Shown here in pieces: positions 23,701-35,700 of a DNA stretch of 64,000 nt (its first letter is position 1; each line of letters opens with the position of its first letter). Under the pieces are notes generated by a model, which ran no database searches, was not told the origin of the DNA, and saw only the letters and a list, made by a program, of their open reading frames with translations. Where the stretch lies: positions 3,348,001 to 3,412,000 of the forward strand of contig CAIIXF020000001.1 in NCBI GenBank assembly GCA_903813345.2, read 5' to 3'. Source of the DNA: Owenia fusiformis. Taxonomy: Eukaryota; Annelida; Polychaeta; Sabellida; Oweniidae. The position numbers and the translations under genes were made by a program.

Positions 23701-26700
23701 ATATTAAAATTTGAAAGCGTTTTCCTTACTTTCCTGGTGCGTCGTAAGCTTTGACCCAGAGGCTCGATGCCAGTTGAATGATTTGGGCCTGCTAATTTTT
23801 TCATCTGATAATGTTTTGATTTGGCCCCTACATCCCAAATCCTTATGACGCATCCTACTTCCTCTTTTCCTAGTTTAATCAACTTTGTACGTGTCATTAA
23901 TACAATGCACTGTGTGTAATTACATCACAATAGAAGTGAAGTTAGATTAAATTCACAATTTGCAAAATATTTTATCTTTCTTACTAGTACTTTGGAAAAT
24001 TGCCTGATGAATTGGAGTTTAAACAAAATGATAATCAGTTGTTTATTTTTGAAATATTATTTGCAGTCTGTTTTGCACAAAAACAAAATTATTATGTTCC
24101 TCCACCGATATTATCAAAAATAGCTTGCATTTATCAGCATGTTAAACATTGAGAAAGCACCAATCTATCAGGCACATTTTATAGTCTGGTGGTCGATGGT
24201 ATTACCCATTTTATTTCACAATCACAATTACACATCCATTTTATGTTAATTGTAATTTTATGTGTAATGGCTTGTAATTGTGAATAAACTACTGTCCAGG
24301 GCTAAAGCTGAAATGAGTTAGAATTGGTTGCTGGTTTGCATCAATATTTTTAGGTGAAAGGGTACTTTTACATTTTGAAATTTTGTATTTGTTTTACTGC
24401 ATAAATGTCTGGCTCATATGCCAAAATGATCTTTTCAGCATGTTTCTCCAAAACAAATGTTTTATCATCTTTGATATTCTTCAGTATCAATGGATGTTTA
24501 TATGAGACACATTCTACCAGCATTATTAATATTTATTTCATTAATAATTAGTTGGTCTTAATAAGTCATTAAAATTATGAAAAAATGTTATTTTATTTTA
24601 GGTCAACCTGGCCTAGGGGGACAGCAGGTTGGTCCCCCAAGAGGAATGCCCCCAGTTGGGATGCCACCGGGCCCACCTGGGGGACTCCCCCCAGTAGGTA
24701 TGCCACCGGGAGCTATGCCTCCAGTAGGTATGCCCCCTGTTGGAATGCCCCCTGCCCAACCGCCTCAAGTGCCCCAACAACAAGGAATAGAAGGAGGAAG
24801 ATCGGAGGGCAGTCCCATCTCAGGCTTCCAATGTCCAGCAAGACCTAACCATGGTGTTGATGGTAGACCCATCATGCTGCGTGCCAACCATTTCCAAGTG
24901 CGTATGCCACAGGGCTTCATACATCACTACGATATTCAAATCACACCAGATAAATGTCCAAGAAGAGTTAACCGGTAAGTACAATATTAATGCATTTGAA
25001 AGATCTAAGTAATTATTATATCACTGTCATATTCCCCACTCTCTTATTGGTCTATACCATACACTTGACTAAAAATAAGAAGGCTTATTCATCGCCCAAG
25101 CACTGAAATTAAAAGAATGAAAGATGCACAAGTATTCACCTCCATAGTATGAAATATTTTTGGATTATCATCCCTTTTGCTGGTATGCTCTGGCTCTGGC
25201 TTTTAAATTCTTCATATATCTTGAAAAATGTTATTCTCTGGCACTTTACGAAAATAAGATGTTCCCCTTCTGTGTATAACATGAGTGTATTTGTTGAAAA
25301 CAGGAAACATATTTTTCCCAACAGGTGCTTATATTTGCCATCTGCTGTTTTCTAATAAAAGAGCTGATTATATGATCTTGACAGTTGACAAGCACCTTCA
25401 TCATTAATATTGGGTTGCTTAATGATTTCTATTTATTTATTTTCTTCCTCGAATGTTATTCATCATTCTTACTAGCCTATATCTTGTTTTGTAATGCATG
25501 TGAAATTATTGATGGTGCAGTAGAATAAACTATGAGTTAACATTTTGACAGTCAACTTCCACCCCTTCCTTGCCAGGTTCACAAAACTGCAAATTTTATT
25601 CTATTATGTTATCTAATGTCCCCTTGTGCCTGCTTTTTAATTAAATAATTTAGTCATTATTTATTTTTATTTTAGTGAAATCATAGAAACAATGGTGCAA
25701 GCCTACAGAAACCAAATATTCAATGGCCAGAAACCAGTATTCGATGGAAGGAAAAATCTGTACAGTCGAGATCCTCTACCAATAGGGCGAGATAAGGCAA
25801 GTGAAATATGTAACCTAGAAACTTTAAGCCATAAAGTCTATATGTCAGTACCCTGCGTGCAGAGTCTAGTTAAACTACACTCTGCCTAGGAGAGACTATA
25901 TTGCAGTTTAGTAGCCCCGCCCCCACGACGGGTACCGGTGACAGTTTGGGTAATAAATCACTTTTGACCTACGCGCTGACCTTTCTTCCACCAATCAGCG
26001 AGCTTGAAAAAACATACGCCAAATGCGTTCTTATTAAATATGCGCATGTCATTGGTCAATTCCGGGCTCAACAATGACGTCAGAAGGAATGACCATATAT
26101 AGAACGTCGGTCAAATTTGGCCGACGAACACTGATTGGCGCGGTGAGTTCACAGGTTTATTTTAGTTTGAAAGAGTGAAGACGAAGCTCTCTTTTAAGAA
26201 GTGAAGTCAAACGAATGCAAAGGGTAATATGTCAGAATTAGAAAATGTTCATACATTCACAAATTGTGTCAACTTTTACTTTGTTTCATAAGTAGTGTAC
26301 TACTGTAAGACATGTGCATATTGAATGCCTATGGAGCTACAAAAACTAGGGAAGTGTCCACTACAGAATTGTTTTCAGTTGAAACATGTGTTCAGTAAAA
26401 TGGAGTGTAGCATGTTTTACTGCACAATACTTCCTATATGTCTGGCTTCAACGTAAATAATATGAATTGAAACCAAACAAACACTTTTATTTTAGATTGA
26501 AGTTGAGGTAACTTTGCCTGGAGAGGGTAAAGATCGTGTATTTAAAGTTGCAATCCGCTGGGTCGCCCAAGTCAACCTATATGCTTTGGAAGAGGCACTT
26601 GAAGGACGAAGCCATGCAATGCCATTTGAAGCAATCCAGGCACTGGATGTCGTCATGAGGCATTTGCCCAGTATGACGTAAGTCTTAATTATAACGAAAT

Positions 26701-29700
26701 AATTATAAGAATATATAATTAAGTGTATATACAGAATATGATTCGGTATGAAACGCTGAATTGGAGATTCTTAAACTAAATAAAATATTCGCTTTCAGGG
26801 TGAATGTTCAGCTTCAGTATTCAGGTTTTTAGGCAAATTGTTTTGTATTAATGTCAAATAATACACAGAAATTCTCATTTAATCTCCAGTGTGACTATTG
26901 GGATTGATTACATTGCTGAGATCAATTTTCTGCTGCCAGTCATGAAGGAAATAATGTTCTAGGCATGATTATGACGCACATGCACCAACATCCTGTAATA
27001 ATTATCCCATCGAATGAAGTTGGGAGGATATAGAGAACGCCTCTGTCCGTCTGTCTGGGCAATAGTTGGAATTCCATTGACCCAATGGCCAATATTGTTT
27101 ATATTTTATAACATATGACATATGCCCTATATGAGTAAAGTTGATTTTGGAAATGGCCACCAGTTTTAAAATAGCCACCATTTTAGTGTCAATTTTACAG
27201 TATTTTAGTTACAATATGTAATTCTGCATTACTTAAAGTAAAAACATGGCAGCCATGTTGAGTGATTTTTTGTTGAAATTTTACGCATGAATACTTGAAG
27301 CATATTACACTAATGACAGTGTAGTGGAGCGATTTTGGTGATATTTTTTATGTGAATTCTTATTAAAACTTTAAAGGCATGTATTACCTAATGACACTTT
27401 GGAAAATATTGGGAGCCATTTCCAGGAAATTATGGCCATTTTTGTTTGTGTTATTCTACATTTTTGCTATAATTGGAAAAGAAATAGAGCAATTTTGTTG
27501 ACACTGTTAAATTATATATCTGCTTTATATGGGCTTATTAGCCTATTGCAGATTATTGACATAGACATATCTTTTAGCAATACATCTATGGTTGCCATTT
27601 TGTGACATGATTTCTAGCAGTGTTGTCTGACACTCAATAGATGTTTGATAGGATCTTTCTCTTTGGCGTTGCTGTTATCTAGTTAGATATCCATTTTCAG
27701 GTCGTTATAGAGAAACCAAGCCTGGTGATTTTCATTACTTGAGTTTTCAATTTTGTGACATTCCTTTTCAGGTCCCTGGAGAGCAGATCAGATTTTCCAT
27801 TGATCTGTGAATAAATGTGCATCATATTAACTGCTTTGATTACTTACTAGGTATACCCCAGTAGGGCGTAGTTTTTTCTCACCCCCAGAGGGTAATTATG
27901 ACCACCCATTAGGCGGTGGGAGAGAAGTTTGGTTTGGGTTCCACCAGAGTGTACGTCCATCTTTGTGGAAGATGATGTTGAACATTGATGGTAAGACTGA
28001 ACTGTGTATATTTCCATGTATTGTTCTATGGTATGTGGCGGACCTGGCTAGCTGGCTTTTTCAATACAGGTGTAGGATGTGGCTACTTTGCATTTTTGAT
28101 AGCATGCATGGATGATCTGTTGTGCTGGTGTTTCTTTCATTATTACCCAAAGCATTCACATCAAGAATTTCTTGTGAAATACAATTCTTTCTGGCTTAAA
28201 CAACAACAATATCAACAATATGTTCACAATTTTTATATATAGTATATTCACATATTTATTTCACAAGATTCACACAGATTGATCTCTCATATTAATCTTG
28301 TGACATCATATATTGGGATGTTCAAAGTCAAATTGTATTTCACTAAGAAGGGAAATCTTGGTTCATACATGTTTGCTTGGTGTGTTTGTCTGCCTGCTTA
28401 TATATATTGGGATTCCATCCCCCAAGTGCACCTAATAAAAGAACTTTAAGGTACACCTTAGGGATGTTCCCTGGAGGTTTAAAAATAGTATTTTTGGTAC
28501 TTTTGTCATTCATAGTTTTCTGAGGTTCTAATTGGCAACAAAAGATATAAAACTTAAAAAATTATATTCTGTTAGTGTGCTTTTTTCCAAGAAATATTTG
28601 ACAAAATTGGGCGTGGCACTACCTCATTGAATCCCATGTAAACAATCAGATTTCACCCGAAACACAATTTGAAGTATTTAACTTTTCTTAAACTCACAGG
28701 AACACTTAGTTATGATATGTACATTACATTTGGAAGAAAGAAAATTTACCAATTAATGTTCATAATTTTCAACTTTGTCCAGGGTACATCCTTAATGGAT
28801 TTAAAAAACAGTGAATTCAAAACATTACAGGCTGGCATCTTGATAGAAATTGAGTTGTATGAATCCATGTTTTTTGGAGCTTGGTGATAGCTTAAGCTTG
28901 GGGATGGCTTTCTTAGTTATAATATAAGCAGGCAGATGCGTCATGTCACCGTTTTTGGTGTACTTTGTTTTAACTTCAATATTATGGTTACCTACAGCTT
29001 TAAAGAAACAATCAATTGAGTAGCCTAATTTGAAGTTTAGCAAAGTGCATATTCAATGACTGCCCCAGGTTCCCATGGTTTTTGTTGCTTGCTTTGAGTT
29101 TTCACCTTTACGTAGTCATGTGTTTAATTGCACAGATATACCCCAGTCGGCCGGTCTTTTTTCTCACAACCGGAAGGCTACAATCACCCCTTAGGTGGAG
29201 GCAGGGAGGTTTGGTTTGGATTCCACCAAAGTATCAGACCAACTCTATGGAAAATGATGCTTAACATAGACGGTAAACAAACGCAATGATATATTATTGT
29301 AATGGCCTTGTTAGTATAAATGCTTTCTTGGATTGGTGCTAGAATCTTAGACATTGTATTAAGTTGTTTTTATGTGTTACTTGGTCCGATGCATGTATAT
29401 AGTAAGATAAACTATTAAGAGGAAAATATTTAAATAATATGTGTTTTTTCGCTGCATATTTACTCTAGTATTCACATATTTCTTTGTTAGTTATGTTGAT
29501 TAATAAAAATACCTAGAGATATGCCTGCCAGTAAAAGAGCAAGATCTCTAGTAATAAAAATTAAAGTGATCAAATTTACTTTGTTTATGCTTATTTGAGG
29601 AAAGCCAGAAGGATGAGGCTGGTAGCATCTAATTTCACAATCTATTTTATTTAGTTTCTGCCACTGCCTTCTATCAGGCACAACCTGTGATAGAGTTCAT

Positions 29701-32700
29701 GTGTAAAGTCCTTGAAATGAGAGATGCCAGTGAACAACGTCGCCCACTTACTGATTCGCAACGAGTTAAATTCACCAGGGAAATCAGAGGTAAATGCTAC
29801 ATTCTGCTTTATTATTTTATTCAGTGTCCGCAACTGCGTTCTATAAAGCTCAGCCTGTCATCGAGTTCATGTGTGAGGTCCTTGACATGCGAGACGCCAG
29901 TGAACAACGACGTCCACTAACTGATTCTCAGAGAGTTAAATTCACCAAGGAGATCAGAGGTAAACAAATAAACAATATCTGTGAGTTGTGAAGCAAACAA
30001 ACAATGTTGTTGCGTGTTGGTGTTTGTAAACGTAGTACTCATAAGTCTTGTATCAAGCCATTGTGTACCCCCCCCCCCCACCTCAGCATTAAATGCTTTA
30101 TGAACCAGTGTAAGACCGATTTGGCAAATTAGAGCGCAGTAGTAGAGACAAGAGAGCAACCCCTTTGCTTTCAATAAAAATATACCACCAGTTATTATAT
30201 GCAGTTCATCTATCCATGTGTAATGCATTCATTTAGGCAATAAAGACGCTAACACCTGACACCTGGCTATTGCCTCATGAATAATTGGTTACACCCAAAG
30301 TACTTACAAATAATCCTCTATGAAAAGAGATATGATAATGGGGGAAATAACCTTGATGCAAGACTATAAACGCATGAAAGTTGATGTAAATATTATCTTT
30401 AATAAAGCTGGAAACTTGCTTGTAAATTTTACAGGTCTGAAAGTGGAGATCACACATTGCGGCACCATGAAACGAAAATACAGAGTTTGCAATGTTACAC
30501 GTCGTCCAGCGCAGACACAATCGTAAGTTAATTTATCAGTTTATCTTGTGGCTGTATTTTTGATGAGTGACTGGATTTGTTATCAAATAACTTGCGTGGT
30601 TAGCCATTTCCCACACTTGTAAGAGTATAGGCAACTTGGATTTAGTGAGTGAATCCATAAATTGGTACATGTACAATTATAACCTGTGAAGTGAACACCT
30701 CCATAACTGGAACACTTTTAAAGGTCACTTACCCATTAGCTTCATGTAAAATGAACTTCTGTACGTGGAATGCCTTCTAAGAGGACCATTTACTATTTAA
30801 AGGTACCAAATGTGTTCTACTTACACAGGTTTTACTGTATATCATAAAATCTACATGTGAAATATGTTTTTTCAGCTTCCCACTCCAGCTTGAATCTGGA
30901 CAAACCGTGGAGTGCACAGTGGCCAAATACTTCTTTGAACGATACAAAATGAAACTTCAGTAAGTATAAATGCAAATTTTTATTGGAACTGGTAGTGTTG
31001 GAATCCCCATGTTGTTGATTATACAGGGTCTTGATAGTTCATCCATGTTCCTCTACATTGAGAAAACGATACCTTCATCAAACTTACTTTGATGTTACTA
31101 TAACAAAATAAGAATAAACATTTAAACTTGTTCAGCATTTTCTTGTCAATGTCAAATGTTTTGATACGATAACATAAAAAAGTGATTTGATTTGTGAATC
31201 CATGTTAAAATTCTTATGTATATTACAGTGAGATGTTTCCTGTTATTTCAGATTTCCTCACCTGCCATGTTTACAAGTAGGTCAGGAACAGAAGCATACC
31301 TACCTTCCCTTAGAGGTATGGAGTTACCTTATCACGAATTAAACCTTATTTAAGAGGCAAATTAATCATTTATATACATACATATAAAATATGAGCTGAA
31401 TAACTTCAACGTCTATGATGAAAAAAAATTAAAAATTACCACGGTGTGTTTTGCTATTATTTGATTCATTGTCAAATGATTATGTGCTTATCTCAGTTCA
31501 CCTTATGATCACCTCAGTTATTCTATAGCTATCAATTCATTTTTCCATGACTATCACTTTATTGTACCACATCTTTCACCTTATTTATTCTGCAAATGTA
31601 CTCCAAATATTATGTTCCACTCAATAGTTTCCTTCCTGAAAAAATATTAGCCTGACTCATTAAAACTCACTCTTAAATTGTGGCCTCGGAGTTAATTTTA
31701 CTCCTAACCTATACTATGTGTATTACATCATGTGCATTATTACATCATGTGCATTATTACATCATGTGAATTAGGTGTGCAGGGTCATTGCTGGGCAGAG
31801 ATGTTTGAAGAAGTTGACTGACAACCAGACCTCCACTATGATCAAGGTAGTTATATTTTTACATGTTTATCTTGTAGGTTTGTGTTATAGTGGCTGGACA
31901 ACGCTGTATGAAGAAACTCACTGACATGCAAACATCAACCATGATCAGGGTATTCTTTTCATTCACATATTATACATGTGTTATATACCTGTTATTAGTA
32001 GCAAGCATGGTAAAGTTTGAACCTATGGACCATACATGCGTCATCGTGTGCTACTCTTAAAAGTGTCATAAATGGATACGTGGTGATTAGATTGCTGTTG
32101 TTAAACTCTGAAATGAGTCATACAGCAAAAGTAAATTTTCTGTATTCACATACAGATTTTTTTGTACATGGTGATGTATTCTTAGCCGCACTTTATTAGC
32201 TGAGAAATCTAATAGTTTAGCCTATTGTATGTAATTATCAAAGAGGTAATTACAAGTACCTATATGTAACCTGAAAAAAGTACAGGTTAAATGAATATGT
32301 TACTGTATGAATTTGTTCCTTCCGAAATTTCGGTTTTCTGAAAATTATGACATTGATATCTGGTAAAAGTTCAAAATCAATTCATGGAAGTGACCCGGGA
32401 ATATGTTGATAAAATGCAATCAACATCTTCATTGCAACCATGTATATCAAACTTCTACCATGCACTATTAGATAAAGTGTAATGTAGCATGCATGAGTAC
32501 ACATTCATCCCTTCTTATCCGCTATTGAAAATTGTGCAATGATACAACTTTTTTATTTAAATAGTGCAATGTTTAGGCAAGCAGAAATTTATTTTAGAAA
32601 GGCCTGCTTTAGTTCAGTTCATTGTTCTACGGAAGTTGTAGAATTTATGTATACTCATGTATTTCTATTAGTCATACTCAAGTAGATAATCGAAATGTGA

Positions 32701-35700
32701 TTATTAAATTTTTGTCTAACTAAGTTCTCTAATTTTTTTATTAAATGTATGAACTCGTATTTCATCAATGAAAATTTGGTCTAGAATCTAGACTGCATGT
32801 TGATTAGATGATTATTCCTATTTGCATGATTTGTTGTCTTTCTTTGAGAATATATCTTCAGAATATGATAAAGGATTCCTTTTCAATATGTAATTCAGAT
32901 TGAAAGTTCTATATACATGTTCATGTGTCAGGTGAGTTGATCTGGATGAATAATAAATATACACATGGATGTCTGGGATATGACAGACCATTGAATCCTC
33001 AAAGCACTAAATCCTTTAGTAGGATTATGAGCCATTTAGGTAGGCATCGGTATAGATTTTGGACATGGTACACATGTAAAAGGCCCAACAGCCAGTTTAA
33101 TCACTGTACACTGCCTACCTAAGTCTTTGTGACTCCTATTTGTGAAGAGTTATTTTATGTCTGACAATTAACATATATTGTATTGTTATATTGTAGGCAA
33201 CTGCCAGATCTGCACCAGATAGAGAGAAAGAGATCAATAGCTTGGTAAGTCAGCATTCCCCATTAAAGTAATTATTACCACTAGGAATACATTCAAGCTT
33301 AAGCAGTCTAAAGGCTCATTGAATTTCCCTGTCTTAATGTTAAATAAATGATATATAAAATGTTATCATATGGACTATCATTGTTGGTAAATGCTTAGAA
33401 GTGAATATACATTGTTCAACACATCAGTGACTGGTGCTTACAAATTGATTGCTTTATACATTAGATACATATCACTTTGTTTTCTCATATACATTTATTA
33501 TACATGTATGTGAAATTGATTATATGCTGGAGATAAAACATGGTAAGATACTCAGATACGCAGCTGTAATTTTGCCAAGCTAGAAATTTTTTGTCCAAAA
33601 TTAAGGTCGAGGATAAATATAAGTTAAATGATCAAACTAGCCTTTCCTTTAACCCTTATCCTCCCAAGACTAGATTGTTTCATGATTCTATACTTCTGCC
33701 ACCAGAAGTTGTGTCGATGCCAAAATTATTTCTCCCAACTTCTTTGTGACCAAAATATTGTTTAAAAATCAATGATACCAGAAACTTATTTGTAAGGTAA
33801 ATAAAGAAAATGTTGGAACATACATATCAGTACATTTTTAAGCATTATGAAATTCCTGACATTTTATTACTTGTCACTGGGAGATAAGGGTTACATAGGA
33901 ATGTTAGTTTTGCCTAAATGTTTAATTTCTTCATTGTACAGTATGCCAGAAGGAGGAATTTTTGTAAGAGTTTACTTGGTTATAATATAAAGCCAACAAG
34001 TTTGACCATTTCCATGTATTTCTATATTCATGTGTTTTTGTGATACACTTTTCGAAACACTCAAAGTTTTAGTTTTTAGAGAATTTTGTCTTTTGCCCAT
34101 TTTTATATCACTTTCTTTTCTTAAATCTTTATATCTAAAAAAAGAGATGATGAATTTTTTTGTCCATTTTTTATCAGTTTCTTTTCTTATAAATTAATAT
34201 CTAAAAAAGAGAAATTAACTTCCAATCTCCTTTCAGTCTACTTCTGTTGCCCTTGTATTACAAAAGTCATCCCCAAGTATCATTCTGCTGTGTTTCTCCT
34301 TTTGATTAAATCTCCTGTCATTAGAATTGTGTTGAAATGATTAGCATTATGTTGTATAACTCAAACAAGCTTAAAATTATATAGAGTGAGCTTGAAAATA
34401 TTTGCACTCCATTCAAATATGTCGGAGAAGTTGACCAGAGTTGACGGGAGGACAGTAATTGCACCCATTGATCTTATTTCTTGCCATGTGCCTAGGTACG
34501 CAAAGCTGACTTCAACAATGACCACTACCTACAAACATTTGGCATCAGCGTGGCGAACGCTATGACCGAAGTTCAGGGTCGTATCTTGCCCCCGCCTAAA
34601 CTACTCTATGGTGGAAGGGTAGGCATACATTATACAACCCCCGATCAAAGACCACAATAATACAGTCATACAGCATAATGAATCAAATTATTTAATTCGC
34701 ACAATAAAATTAATTCTCATCAATGAAGTCAGTTTATTATGCTCCATTCATGTATAGTTTGGGATTTTTCATATAAAGAAATGGTTGCATTTCTTTCAAA
34801 CCATATTATGCTGTGTGTTTAGAAATTATTGTGTCCTTTGATGTTTATTTTTCAGTCTGACTGGCAATAATAGGCTGAGAAACAATGCATATGACATTTC
34901 TGTCAATCCCAGCAGTTGATATGCATATATGGCCTAATATTGCATGTGATATGGTGAGAGGTGTGCAATGGCTGGTCACTCACACTTAACCAATCGGGTG
35001 CCTCTGTCTGTCTACTTATAAGCCGCCATTTCACACCTCATCACCATTGCTGTCTCAGTGAGAGGCATGTTTGTGATATGAAAGGTCCCGTCACTTCTGA
35101 GTGTTCGGAGTGCCCTCTGGTGATGTATGTTTGTGATATCGTGTTTTGCGACCCATTCTGTTGCCATTAGGTTCGTAAAGCTGATTTCAACTCGGATCCC
35201 CATCTACAACTGTTCGGAGTGAGTGTGTCCAACAGAATGGTAGAAGTCCAAGGCAGAGTTATCCCACCCCCCAAACTACTGTACGGAGGAAGGGTATGTT
35301 AAGAAGGACCACGCCTGTGATGCATGCGTTGTTTCAAAATACAGACAAGCTGAATGTTCTGAGCTGCCAATCATCATCTATCCCATAATGCACCTGGTGC
35401 TGTCTGCTCTTTCACTTCCAGATAATTCCCCATTCAAAAACTGTCAATTTTTGGTCTAAGAAGTATTGGAGAAAAAAAATGAAAAACAAGAAATAAAATC
35501 TGTTACATTTTGGGGAAATGTCTTGCAGATGAGAGAGTGGCAGGCATATTGTTATATGTATGTCTTGAGGAAGTGTAGATGTTTTATTCGAAAACCTACG
35601 TGTTTTGTCGAGATTTTCTCTTTGTTTAGTTTGTCTAATACTCTAACATCACTTCATAACCTCTGTACAAGTAATCATCAATCCAAGCACTGTTTTAGAC

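Noticed and set aside
24585-24848. 87-codon frame overlapping the proline-rich AGO exon
   Set aside because: Shadow of the AGO frame. The AGO frame continues into the conserved N domain.
26890-26960. Possible duplicate of the AGO exon at 26496
   Set aside because: A cag acceptor-like start is present but the translation shows no similarity to the N-domain sequence.
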